Notes under the pieces: generated by a model
Databases searched by the model: none
Seen by the model: only the letters and a program-made list of their open reading frames with translations
Told to the model about the DNA's origin: nothing
Position numbers and translations under genes: made by a program
Shown here: piece after piece, positions 8,596-18,045 of the stretch
How the letters are laid out: each line of letters begins with the position of its first letter
How positions within the stretch are numbered: the first letter of the stretch is position 1
Assembly (NCBI GenBank): GCA_963744305.1
Contig: CAVUTF010000021.1
Coordinates: 1-64,000, forward strand
Source: FEN-1219 sp963744305
Lineage (GTDB): Bacteria > Pseudomonadota > Gammaproteobacteria > Steroidobacterales > Rariloculaceae
Length of the DNA: 64,000 nucleotides
Direction: 5' to 3'

Positions 8596-9192
8596 ATGAA
8601 TAAGAAACTGGTTCGGGGACTTCTGGTTGCCATTCCTGCCGTCGTCGCAGCACCCATGGTGTATGCGCATTTCAAGATGCTCTCGCCGGCCGGGTGGATT
8701 GTCGAAGATTTGCGCGGTGATCCGCAAAAGATCGCGCCGTGCGGCGGCACGAACGCCGACGCCGGCACGCCGACGGGAGCGGTGACGCCCGTCAAAGGCG
8801 GAGGCAGGCTCACGATCTCGATCGACGAGACGATCTTCCATCCCGGTCATTTTCGGATCGCACTTGCGCGCTCGCGCGACGCGTTGCCCGCCGATCCCGA
8901 GGTCACGATGCAGGAGACGGAGCGCGGTCCGCGCTCGCGATCGGCGAAGATCGAGACGAATCCGCAGCCGCCGATTCTGCTCGACGGCCTATGGCCGCAC
9001 ACGGAACGGCCCACCGCACCCTACGGAATGTATCTCGAGGTGCCGAACATCAACTGCGAAGGCTGCGTGATGCAGATCATCCAGTTCATGGCGAATCATC
9101 CGGGTGTGCGCGAGGGCGGCTTCTCGTATCACCATTGCGCGGTGCTGAACATCACGGCGGATCCGGAGAAGCCGATCGACGCGCGCTGGTAG
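8596..9192 (+). CDS. LPMO-like secreted protein (SCE4755 family)
   Basis: A 198-residue protein. Signal peptide residues 1-24 end VYA, leaving His25 (HFKMLSPAGW) as the mature N-terminal residue, the defining feature of lytic polysaccharide monooxygenases, whose copper sits in a histidine brace. Further candidate ligands are in HPGHFRIAL and SYHHCAV. The PCGGTN and NINCEGCVMQIIQFM cysteine segments resemble LPMO-like families. I recognise it as the SCE4755-type polysaccharide monooxygenase-like group; activity is not established for this group as far as I know. The start is supported by GGGGGAT upstream. Confidence 0.75.
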   Translation: MNKKLVRGLLVAIPAVVAAPMVYAHFKMLSPAGWIVEDLRGDPQKIAPCGGTNADAGTPTGAVTPVKGGGRLTISIDETIFHPGHFRIALARSRDALPADPEVTMQETERGPRSRSAKIETNPQPPILLDGLWPHTERPTAPYGMYLEVPNINCEGCVMQIIQFMANHPGVREGGFSYHHCAVLNITADPEKPIDARW

Positions 9193-9273
9193 AGTTGCGG
9201 CGTCGGAGCGCGCGGGGCGTCAACAACCCGACGCGCTCCGTAATCAACGCTCGGCACCACGAGGCTCGGCTAC

Positions 9274-10929
9274 CTACTCGCGCTCGTAGTCGAGCTGGAA
9301 CAGCAGCCCGAGGTTGATGTTGCCGTGGTTCGCCGGATTCTGCGGATCGTCGCTGCCGGGCACGCCGGGATTCAGGCTCGACGCGGTGTCGTCGGGAGGG
9401 AACAGAACCAGCGTCTGCGAGAAAGTCGATGATCTTGCTTTGGTTCTCCGCGCTCAACGCGACGTACGCCCGCGTGACATCCTCGGCCTCGCCGCCGTGA
9501 CGGCGAATCACGGCATCCAAGTTCACGCTGCGGCCGTCGTGGCCGTACGGCGCGGTCGTTGCGACGCCCCAGAGCGGCTCGGTCACGTGGCTCGTTATCC
9601 GCGAGCCGTCGAAGTCGCGCTCGTGGAAGTTCGGCCCCAAATCGTGGCGCTTCAAATCGGTGAACACGTTCTCGACGAGGAACTTACCGCCGATCGGCAA
9701 TAGCTGCGGATAGGGATCGCCGTCCTTGAGCGGCCCGAACAGCGGATAGACCTCCGTGAAGAGCTCGTTGAAGATTCCGCGCTCGGCATCGTAGGTGGTT
9801 TCCGCATCTGCGACGCGCCGATCGTGACTCACCTCGAGATTGCGCACGTGGCAAGTGGTGCAGCCGATCTGCTCCATGAACTGCAGACCTTCCGCGGCTC
9901 GCGGCGTCGTGCGGTACTGTCCGGGCTTGAAGTAGTTCAGCAGGTAGAACTCGAGATAGTCGACGAGAGCCGGGTCGATCTCGCCGGCGTGGCCGTCGCC
10001 GTCCGGGTCTTCCGCATTCGAGCAGCTTGGCGGGCGCTCGAACTTGTCGAGCGCGGGATCGAACTTGAATCCCGAGGGGCTCGTCATCGCTTGCGGCTTC
10101 ACCGGATCGGTCGCCGCGCAAATGATCGGATCCCAAGCCTGCAGTCCCATCTCGGCGTTCAACGCGCCGACGATGAACTCGCGAATCGAAGCCGTTATGC
10201 CTTGATGCAGGAACGGCCTCACCCGCAAATCGGTGTCCACGCCGCGGACCGCCGAAGTATCGACGCGGCCGTCGGGAAACGCCGTGATGCGGCCGAAGTC
10301 GATGCCTTTGCTCGACAGGCGCGCTGTAACCGGACCGGGCTCGCCATCCGGGCTAGCTGCGCCGCTCGCTGCATCGGCCTCGCGCGTATCGCGCAAGGCT
10401 TTCTCGCGAATCGCGCGCAGATCGGCCGTGATCTCGTCCGAGAGCATTTCGATCAAACCCAAGCCGAACAGATGCGGCGCGTCGCGGCTGTCGGGGAACG
10501 TGGCGACGTCGCCGCCGGCACCGGCGGAACCGCGCGGCCGACCGTGGCAGGACGCGCAGCTATCGGAAAGGCCGGCGCCGAGCGCGCGATGCTTCGTGAT
10601 GTCCCCGCGCGAAAACGCGTTCAGGCGCGGCCCAAGACCCTCGTCGAGACTGAACTTGCGTTGGAAGAGCTGCCGCCCGCGCCTAATCGCCCGTGCCGGA
10701 TCTCGCTTGATGAGGTATATCGAGGAATACTGCGTGTTGACATCTCCTTGCCCCTGGCCGAGCTGCTCGCGCAGCGGCTTCGCGATGCAGCCTCCGGCGC
10801 GTTGATGTGGAAAGCCTCGTCGATGAGCTGGCAGTCGGCGAGCTGCGCGCGACTTTTCAGCGGCAAACTCATGAGCGCTGCGAATGCGCAAGCGGTGAGC
10901 GCCGCAGTTCGACGGTTCATGATTGTCAT
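9274..10929 (-). CDS. di-haem oxidoreductase (DUF1111/DHOR family), two frameshifts
   Basis: Start ATG 10929 follows a strong AGGGAGGA site; signal peptide MTIMNRRTAALTACAFAALM. The frame shifts near 10797, close to the N-terminus, and again near 9419 in the last ~50 codons; the corrected C-terminus ends LFQLDYERE. Two c-type haem sites are visible, CASCHGRP and CTTCHVRN. Conserved DUF1111 blocks include APHLFGLGLIE and LWGVATTAPYGHDGR. The family is related to MauG and di-haem peroxidases and handles periplasmic electron transfer. It is convergent with the LPMO-like gene. Sequencing indels are the simplest reason for the shifts. Confidence 0.78.
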
Positions 10930-11208
10930 TTCGTCCTCCCTGTCGTTGAAAAAATCCCGGGGAAAGGACGGCGCAGGCCCGTGCTCAACGCCGAGCACCG
11001 ACTAGTCTGGACTAACGAACAGAGCGGTAAAAACGCATTGCGATAGCCGCTCAGCGAGCGGCGATCGAATGTCCTACTAGAGCGAATTTTCCCGCACTGG
11101 CAGCCCCGCTGTCTTCGTTCCCTGTGGACCGGTGGCTTTGCTCCCCATCTTACGACGGGTGCCCTTTTTTCTGACTCGGTCGGAGAGTACGAGCATCGGA
11201 CGCGTCGT

Positions 11209-11415
11209 TCAAACTGTCGGCGAAGGCAGACGCTGGTGGAAGTGACAGCGTCGTCCTAAGCGGAAGTTCTCGACGAGCCAAAGATCTGACTCGGCGGCTA
11301 TGCGCTTAGAGAAGATTACGCTCGAGAACGACCGATCCACCGAGAAGGATTGCCGCAGGGCAACCAAGCCGAAATCCCTATTGCTGCTTTCAACGCCGAA
11401 ACTTCGGCAATACAA
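11209..11415 (-). pseudogene. remnant of a CadC/TolB-like regulator C-terminus
   Basis: The translated segment IAAESDLWLVENFRLGRR matches the last residues of the intact-looking regulator at 14371-15269 (QSELWLVENFR followed by a stop). Only about 25 residues of similarity remain and the frame continues into unrelated sequence. The fragment lies on the opposite strand from its relative. It sits in a ~480-base stretch (10930-11414) between the di-haem protein start and the next fragment that holds no complete gene. Confidence 0.4.
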
Positions 11416-11777
11416 TGGCCTGCGATCCGATCCATCGCGGTGACTTACAAGAAATACGAGCCGCGGCTGCCGGAGCCAAAACGAGTTCTGCGGTGATTTT
11501 CGCCCTGATTGGCGCGGGGAGCGTCTCGGCCGCCGAGCTTCAAACCAAGAACGCCGACGGGAGCAGCAAGCCCGAGCCGGCCTACGGAATCTTGAACGCG
11601 CAAATCGTCTATCGACCGGCGGCGCGGCCTTGGGAAGTGTCGCTGTTCGGCACGAATTTGACCGACGAGTGGTACGTAAACGGCGGCTACGACGTGGGGC
11701 TGTTCGTCGGCTTCGACTTCGGCACGATCGGCAGACCGCGCGAGGTCGGTGTCGGCGTACGGTTCACGTTCGACTAG
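11415..11777 (+). pseudogene. C-terminal remnant of a TonB-dependent receptor
   Basis: From about residue 50 the frame reads like the last strands of an outer-membrane receptor: AYGILNAQIVYRP, WEVSLFGTNLTDEWYVNGGY, then RPREVGVGVRFTFD before the stop. FGTNLTDE and a final beta-strand are typical of TonB receptors. Nothing upstream encodes the plug or the remaining barrel. A full-length receptor begins 118 bases downstream on the same strand, so this may be the stump of a duplicated or deleted copy. Confidence 0.6.
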
Positions 11778-11894
11778 GCAGCGCTGGTCGTCTCGTCGCA
11801 CCATCGACTCGATCGACGTGGACGCTCCTGTCGCCCGCGCACTATCATGTTCGGTACTATCGCCGTGCGATTCAACGTGACTGGAGGGACAAGA

Positions 11895-14359
11895 ATGACA
11901 AACCTCGGTGCAGCGTCGAAAGTTGCCGTTGCAGCCGGCGGCATTTTTTCCCTCCTTGCAACGAGCTCGGTACTCGCTCAAGCCGTGCTCGAAGAGATCA
12001 TCGTCACGGCCTTGAAGCGCGCCGAGAGCCTGCAAGATGCGCCGGCGACGGTCACGGCTTTCGGGGCCGACACGATCGAGGAAGCTCGCATTCTGAGCAT
12101 GCGCGACTACGTGAACCTCACCTCGAACATGACGCTGATGGAGACGCAGAACAACGCGTTCGCGTTCGTGAACATCCGCGGCTTGGCGCAGATCCGCAAC
12201 GTCGACCCCACCGTCGCCGTAGTGGTCGACGGCGTGCTGTCGACGACGAGCCTCGCGATTCTCGCAAGAGCTCTACGACGTCCAGCAGATCGAAGTGCTC
12301 AAAGGGCCGCAGGGCGCCCTATATGGCCGCAACGCGTCGGGCGGCGCAATCAATATTACTACCAAGCAGCCCACGGACGAGGCGGAGGGTTACATCAGGG
12401 GCGGCTACGGGAATGGCGAGCACATCAACGTCTCGGGCGTCGCGAGCGGCCCGCTCGTCGAAGACAAGCTGCGCGGCCGGATCGTCGTTGGCTACCGGGA
12501 CGCCGACGGTTGGCACGACAACGTCGCGACGGACGTGAAGGCCGATCCGTATGAGAACCTCACGGTGGCCGGGAAGCTGCTATGGGACGTCGGCAGCAAC
12601 ACCACTTGGATCTGCGCCTCACCTATGCCGACACCGAGTCGACCGGATCGCAGTTCGTCTCCAATGCTCCGAATTTCCTGACAGGCCTGGTGGGCAATGC
12701 GCAGTATCCCGGCAACGGCTCCGCGCCGCCGTGCCCGGCCTGCCCGCGTCGATAACGGCGCTCATCGGCGACCCGAACAACACGAGCATCAGGCACCAAG
12801 GCAACGAGCCGGGCATGGACGACCGCGAAGCCGTGACCTTGTCGGCGAAGTTCGACTGGGAAACGGACGTCGGCACGCTTACCTCGATCACGTCTTACGA
12901 CGAGCTCGACCACGTAACGGTGGGAGAGCAGTTCGCCTACTACCCGTTCGTCGAAGTGGCGGGCACTGCGGGCGCGGGCTCGCATCCGGCCGGCGTCGTC
13001 GTGCCGGCGACGGCTGCGGCGCTGGACGATTTCGGCACGGGCCAGAACTTGACCTTCGGCCAGAACCGCTTTCACGACGCGATCAGTCAGGAGCTGCGCA
13101 TCACGTCCCCCGAGGATCGACGCTTGCGTTGGATCGCCGGCGGTTATTACGTGCAGACCGACCTCGACGTGATGATCGCCATCAACAACGATTTCGGCAC
13201 CGGCTTCGTGGAGCAACGCACGGATCCGAATATCGGCGGCATCAATCCTACCGTGAACTGGACGCAGCGGTTCCTGGCGCCGTTGATACCGATACTCGGC
13301 TTTCCGGGTGCGTCGGCGCTCAACCCGAACACCAACCTCAACGCGTTGGCTTACAACTTCGACAGGAATAACAACACGGCCTACGCGCTATTCGGGCAGC
13401 TCAACTACGATCTCAGCGACAACGTCGAGTTTTCGGCCGCCTTGCGTTACGACCGCGACGAGCGCGAGCTGACGATCATGGCCCAGAACCAGTACCTGCC
13501 CGTGTTCGCGTTTCCGAGCGGCCGCCAAGGCGACGTGCGCGAGGCGGAATTCGATTCAGTGCAACCGAAGCTCACGCTGAGCTGGCGGCCCGGTGACAAT
13601 TTGACCGTTTACGGCACGTACGCGGAAGGGTTCCGCAGCGGCGGTTTCAATCTGAGCGGTGTCGCGACCGGCGTCGCCACGCTGGTCGCGGCCGGCGTGC
13701 CGGGACTACCTCAAGGCGTGCGAGACTCCTACGAGCAGGAAGACACGAAAGGCCTGGAATTCGGTTTCAAATCGACCCTGCTCGACGGCGAGCTGCGATT
13801 CGATTCCGCGTTGTTCTACACGGAGGTGGACAACGGCTTCACGTTCGTGTTCGTCGCGCCGTTTACGGCGCAAACCACGCGCAACATCAAAGCGGCGGAG
13901 ATTCAAGGCGTGGAAGCGAGTCTCTCGTGGCTCGCGACGGAGCGTCTCCAGCTCGACGTAGGGCTGGGCGTGCTCGACTCGGAGGTCACCGAAAGCGACT
14001 GGATCGGCGCCGGCGGCATCAGCATCATCGGCAAGAAGATGCCGCAGAATCCGGAATCGACAGTCAACGTCGGCCTGAGCTATCACGGTCAGCTCGGCGG
14101 CAATCGCGAATGGTTCACGCGGCTCGATTATCGACGGCTCGGCGAAGTGTTCTGGGAGCCCGAGAACTTCGTCGCGCGCGATCCGCTCGAGCTCGTCGAC
14201 TTCCGGTTTGGAATCACGAGCGATGGCGGCTGGGAGCTCGCCGCTTGGGTCGACAACGCTACGGACGAAATATGGATCTCTGAGGAATCCAATCCTAACG
14301 GTATCGTCTATTACGGCAAGCCGCGGCAGTACGGAATCGAGGCGACGTACCGCTTCTAA
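11895..14359 (+). CDS. TonB-dependent outer-membrane receptor, three frameshifts
   Basis: ATG 11895 follows GGAGGGACAAGA. A signal peptide ends VLAQA, then the plug domain begins EEIIVTALKRAESLQDAPAT. The plug continues with VNIRGLAQIRNVDPTVAVVV and, in a second frame, VLKGPQGALYGRNASGGAIN. The frame shifts near 12262, 12607 and 12722. From there a long barrel runs to a terminal phenylalanine (ATYRF). Total length, ~820 codons, is normal. The substrate is unknown. A CadC-like regulator gene follows after 11 bases, a common pairing in related bacteria. The frameshifts could be errors or real decay; two neighbouring fragments leave real decay possible. Confidence 0.8.
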
Positions 14360-14370
14360 GAGGGACCTCG

Positions 14371-15269
14371 TTGGGGCGAACTCGGACGCGCATCGTCCGC
14401 AGTGGTGAGCGATTGACCCGCATCAAGATTGGGGACTGGACCGTCACGCCAACGTTGAATCGGCTCGAGCGCGACGGCGCTTCGACGAAGCTCGAGCCGC
14501 GCGCGATGGATCTGCTCGTGTATCTCGCCAATGCGGGCGGCCGCGTCGTGCCTGCGGACGAGCTGCTGCGGGAAGTCTGGCAAGGCCGCGTGTTCGACGA
14601 CGGCATCGTCTACAAAAGGATCAACCAGCTGCGCAAAGCGCTCGGCGACGATGCTCACGGCACCCGTTTCATCGAAACGATTCCCAAGCGCGGGTATCGT
14701 CTCGTCGTGGCCGTGGCCACGCTCACGGAGAGCGACGATCCGAGTGCCGCTGATGCGACGGCAGCTGTCCCCAGCGGCGAGATCCTTCGGCTAGCGAAGT
14801 CGCCGTAGAGACTGACGAGCTCGATCGGCGTCAGCTCTCGAGCTCGCGAGGCTACTCCGCACGTAGGAAGGCCGCCTATCTATTGACGGGCATATTGGGA
14901 TTGGCGCTGGTGCCTTTCACCATTTATCGATATTCCGGGCCCGCGGCTTCCGCCGGCGCATCGGCGTCCGTGCCGCAGGCGAGCCCTCCCGCCCCGACCA
15001 TCATCCCGCTGACCTTCGACGGCGGGCTCAAAATGCGGCCGCGCATCTCGCCGGACGGAAGAATGGTGGCCTTTCAGTGGAACGGCCCCGAGCGCAACAA
15101 CACGGATGTGTACGTCAAGCAGATCGGCCGCGATACGGCGCCGATCCGAATCACCGATCACGCGTACTTCGACGGTGAAGCAACGTGGTCGCCGGACGAG
15201 GAGACCGTTTTCTTTTCCACGGAGCAGCCCGGGCAATCGGAACTGTGGCTCGTGGAGAATTTCCGCTAG
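14371..15269 (+). CDS. CadC-like winged-helix regulator, one frameshift, propeller mostly missing
   Basis: Residues 15-115 form an OmpR/CadC-type winged helix: LEPRAMDLLVYLANAGGRVV, then IVYKRINQLRKALGDD and IETIPKRGYRLV. After a frameshift near 14790 comes a membrane segment (TGILGLALVPFTIYRY) and the start of a TolB/PD40 propeller (RPRISPDGRMVAFQW, ATWSPDEETVFF). The protein then ends SELWLVENFR. Relatives have several more blades before such an ending, so most of the propeller seems to be missing by an internal deletion. The TTG start at 14371 is chosen for the GAGGG site upstream. It probably regulates the adjacent receptor. Confidence 0.6.
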
Positions 15270-15315
15270 ACGTTTTAGGCGGCCGCGTTAAGGCCGCAGC
15301 GGGTCGAGGCGCATA

Positions 15316-15543
15316 ATGGTCATCATTGAAGTGCGCGTTAAGCCGGGCTCGCGCGTGAGCACGCTCGAACGTGCGGCCGGCGGCGTATGGCTCGCACGCC
15401 TTAAGTCGCCGCCCGTCGATGGCAAAGCGAACCACGAGTTGATCGCGCTCGTTGCGAAGCAGTTCGGGCGCCCTAAGTCGGCCGTGTCGATCAAGACCGG
15501 CGCGTCCGGTCGCACGAAGCTCGTCAAGATCGACGGCGCCTGA
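15316..15543 (+). CDS. DUF167 family protein (YggU-like)
   Basis: A 75-residue protein with the full family signature: VRVKPGSR near the start, ARLKSPPVDGKANHELI in the middle and SIKTGASGRTKLVKI at the end. DUF167 proteins are small, conserved and mostly uncharacterised; they often sit beside YggT or proline-biosynthesis genes, which is not the case here. Length and motifs match the family exactly. Confidence 0.9.
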   Translation: MVIIEVRVKPGSRVSTLERAAGGVWLARLKSPPVDGKANHELIALVAKQFGRPKSAVSIKTGASGRTKLVKIDGA

Positions 15544-15709
15544 ACAAGCCGCCGGTACCCCGCTGTTCCGCCTTGTCCCTTTGGCGCGGAATTCGGGGTG
15601 ATAGTCGAAAAACCGAGGAGATTCGGATCGTGATCACTCGCTCGCGTAGCGCGAAGCTACTTCGGCGTGCTCTTTGGCGCTGTACACTGACCGTTGTCGA
15701 CGGAGACTG

Positions 15710-16285
15710 ATGAGCACGCTCATGGAACCCTGGCCAAGGCGACATCGCTTGACGGTCAATGAGTATTACCGCATGGCAGAGGTAGGGCTGCTCGCACCCG
15801 ATGCCCGAGTCGAGCTGATCGAAGGAGAGATCATCGACATGGCGCCGATCGGGAGCGAGCACGGCAGCGTAGTCGATTTGCTCAACCGCTTGCTCATCCA
15901 AGCGGTCGGCGAGCGCGCGATCGTGCGCGTTCAGGGCGCCGTGCGTTTGAGTGAGATATCGCAGCCCGAACCCGACGTTGCGCTCTTGAAACCCCGCCCG
16001 GACTTCTATCGACACGAACAGCCGACGGGTTCCGACACTCTGTTGATCATCGAAGTGAGCGATTCGACGCTTCGTTACGATCGTGAAATCAAGCTGCCGC
16101 TATACGCACGTCATGAAGTGCCCGAGGTCTGGATCGTGGATCTCCCGAACCGCTGCGTGCATTTCAATCGCTCGCCCGCGGGTCAGGAGTACGCGACCAA
16201 AGCTTCTCGATCCGCGCTCGGCGCGATGCCGATCGCGTCGTTGCCGGAGACAAGCGTCGACTTGTCTCGCGTGTTCAATCCGTAG
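15710..16285 (+). CDS. Uma2 family putative endonuclease
   Basis: A 191-residue protein from ATG 15710. The Uma2/DUF820 fold is a PD-(D/E)XK nuclease. The conserved blocks are YYRMAEVGLLAPDARVELIE, QPEPDVALLK, LLIIEVSDSTLRYDREIKLP and VPEVWIVDL; the acidic residues and the EV(S/A)...K pattern of the active site are all there. The family is extremely common in cyanobacteria and scattered in proteobacteria, often moving with mobile DNA, and its role is not settled. It stands alone here and is convergent with the following gene. Confidence 0.85.
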   Translation: MSTLMEPWPRRHRLTVNEYYRMAEVGLLAPDARVELIEGEIIDMAPIGSEHGSVVDLLNRLLIQAVGERAIVRVQGAVRLSEISQPEPDVALLKPRPDFYRHEQPTGSDTLLIIEVSDSTLRYDREIKLPLYARHEVPEVWIVDLPNRCVHFNRSPAGQEYATKASRSALGAMPIASLPETSVDLSRVFNP

Positions 16286-16300
16286 ACCTTCGACCGGGCG

Positions 16301-17086
16301 CTACTCGTCAGCGGCGCACTCCCCACCGGGGCAGCGGTTGTTCTCCTGGCAGTGGAACTCGTAGAGCCCGACCTCTTCCCACTCCGGATGCAGCGTCATT
16401 TGCAGCTGCTCGGTCCATGACTGCGTGAATATCTTCGGATCCTCTACCGTGAACTCGTACGACAACGTGTTCGCGTCGACGCGCCGTAGCCTTTCGATCG
16501 TGCGAAACGCGTCGCTGTGCATCCGATACTCGTCGGGATTCACGTAGTAGTAGTCGTCGAGCGTCCAACGCTTGAAGTTGCGCGTGTCGATTACGAGCGT
16601 ATCGCCTTCCCAATGCCCGACGGGATCGCCGTAATAGGTTGGCTCGATGCTCTCGCGGTGCGGTCGCCCGTCGAGCGGAATGAGCCGGGTGGCGCGCTCG
16701 AACTCCGTGACCATGACGAGCCAGTCGCCGTTTTGGACGATTTGCACGGGATACGGACCGAAATACGCGGACGGGAAACCGGAGGGCAGACAAAAGGCCC
16801 GCGGCTCGTCGAGAAAGGGATCACCGGTATGCGGCTTGTAGAACAGCGCTTCGCCACCCGGCACGAACGGCGGCATTTTCTCTTTCGTGAACGTCGTCGC
16901 GCCGCCGCCGGCGCGCGGCTCCACGTGGCGCGGCTGCGACCAGAATCCCGAGAAATCGGGTTTGCCGTCCGAGGTGCGCGGCAACTCCCCGCTCTGAGCC
17001 TGCTGCGCTTGAGCGAAGGCGGCCGAAGACAGCGCGAGTGTTAAGAAGCAGCCACACTGCAGAGTACGGAACAGGTGATTGATCAT
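16301..17086 (-). CDS. secreted protein with GHWEGDTLVIDT domain
   Basis: About 261 residues from ATG 17086 (GAGGTG upstream), with a signal peptide ending FAQAQ. The conserved block VGHWEGDTLVIDTRNF is followed by RTIERLRRVDANTLSYEFTV and VEDPKIFTQSW. The same block order occurs in the C-terminal part of the gene at 54607-55663. The N-terminal motif GKPDFSGFW is typical of these abundant uncharacterised proteins of proteobacteria and Acidobacteria. The DUF6152 gene lies 15 bases upstream on the same strand, so the two are probably co-transcribed. Function unknown. Confidence 0.7.
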   Translation of the reverse strand: MINHLFRTLQCGCFLTLALSSAAFAQAQQAQSGELPRTSDGKPDFSGFWSQPRHVEPRAGGGATTFTKEKMPPFVPGGEALFYKPHTGDPFLDEPRAFCLPSGFPSAYFGPYPVQIVQNGDWLVMVTEFERATRLIPLDGRPHRESIEPTYYGDPVGHWEGDTLVIDTRNFKRWTLDDYYYVNPDEYRMHSDAFRTIERLRRVDANTLSYEFTVEDPKIFTQSWTEQLQMTLHPEWEEVGLYEFHCQENNRCPGGECAADE

Positions 17087-17101
17087 TTTCAACACCTCAC
17101 G

Positions 17102-17521
17102 CTAACGGTTGTCGGGTGCCGCCACCGCGTCCTCGTTCGACGCCGTGAACACGTTGCGACCATCCGGGAATTTCACGCTTCCGCCCGAGGCGTTGTTCGA
17201 GCCGTCCCGTGCGCGGAAGCCTTCGACGTTGACCATGGCACCGATCTTGAGCACGTCTTTCGTGATCCCGCGACGCATCAGAACTCCGGGCGGTGCACCG
17301 GAGAACCCCCACTCCGTGACGTCGCCGTTGGGTTCCTTCACGTCGACGTAAAACCAAATATGAGGATTGAGCCACTCGACTCGCGTGATCGTTCCGGTGA
17401 CGGCCACGGGCTTCGTCGAGTCGAATACGGCCGCGAACGAATGATGTGCGTGCGCTGGGACGGCCGCCGCAAACAGCAAGCCTACGAACGCCGCGGATAA
17501 TGACCCTCGTTTCGTGCTCAT
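17102..17521 (-). CDS. DUF6152 family periplasmic protein
   Basis: A 139-residue protein starting at ATG 17521 behind AGGGGG. The signal peptide ends at HAHHSFAAVFD; HHSF directly after cleavage is the family hallmark and could bind a metal ion. The rest forms a small beta-barrel (VTGTITRVEWLNPHIWFYVD, then WGFSGAPPGVL). It precedes the GHWEGDTLVIDT gene in an apparent operon. The two domains are fused into one polypeptide at 54607-55663, which argues that they act together. The biochemical role is unknown. Confidence 0.85.
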   Translation of the reverse strand: MSTKRGSLSAAFVGLLFAAAVPAHAHHSFAAVFDSTKPVAVTGTITRVEWLNPHIWFYVDVKEPNGDVTEWGFSGAPPGVLMRRGITKDVLKIGAMVNVEGFRARDGSNNASGGSVKFPDGRNVFTASNEDAVAAPDNR

Positions 17522-17576
17522 CGTCTGTCGTCCCCCTGGATGGTCTGCCGGCCCGCAGACTAGCGCCGACTCGGCG

Positions 17577-18035
17577 TCAAGGGGCCGGCGCGCTCGGCAG
17601 CATGTTGCGGATGGCCGCGATCTTCCACGCACCACCCTCGCGGCGCAGCACCATCGACGTGAGCATCCGCTGGTCCGTGCCGTCGGTGCGGCCGACGCTG
17701 TCGTAACGCCCGTCTGCGATCGCGACATCGGCGCCTATGAAACGCAGGGAGTCGACGGTGATCGTTCGCTTGCCTCCCGTGCTCTGCTGCGTCGCGAGCG
17801 AGCCAGACACGACGGCATCGCGGCCGCTGCGCATGCTTCCCGAGGTCTGACGCTGATCGACGTCCGTGGTGAGCAGCGCCGTCAACGCGGCCGCGTCGTT
17901 GGCTTCGCGCGTGTCGATGAACGCCTTGATCACTTTTCTCACGGCCGCTTCATCGGCCGCGCGATCCGAGGTCTGCGCGCCGGCGGGCGACGCGCCCGCG
18001 AGCATGACGATGGCGAATACAGCAAGGCTGCGCAT
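17577..18035 (-). CDS. SgcJ/EcaC-type NTF2-like protein
   Basis: A 152-residue protein with a signal peptide ending AGAQ and an AAGGAGA ribosome site. The mature part is an NTF2-like cone fold: DEAAVRKVIKAFIDTREAND, then DAVVSGSLATQQ and a final LRREGGAWKIAAIRNML. Such SnoaL/DUF4440 domains act as small-molecule binding pockets or simple lyases. It ends 55 bases before the DUF6152 start on the same strand, and follows the amidohydrolase gene by 10 bases, so it is likely in that operon. Substrate unknown. Confidence 0.8.
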   Translation of the reverse strand: MRSLAVFAIVMLAGASPAGAQTSDRAADEAAVRKVIKAFIDTREANDAAALTALLTTDVDQRQTSGSMRSGRDAVVSGSLATQQSTGGKRTITVDSLRFIGADVAIADGRYDSVGRTDGTDQRMLTSMVLRREGGAWKIAAIRNMLPSAPAP

Positions 18036-18045
18036 GGGGTTCTCC

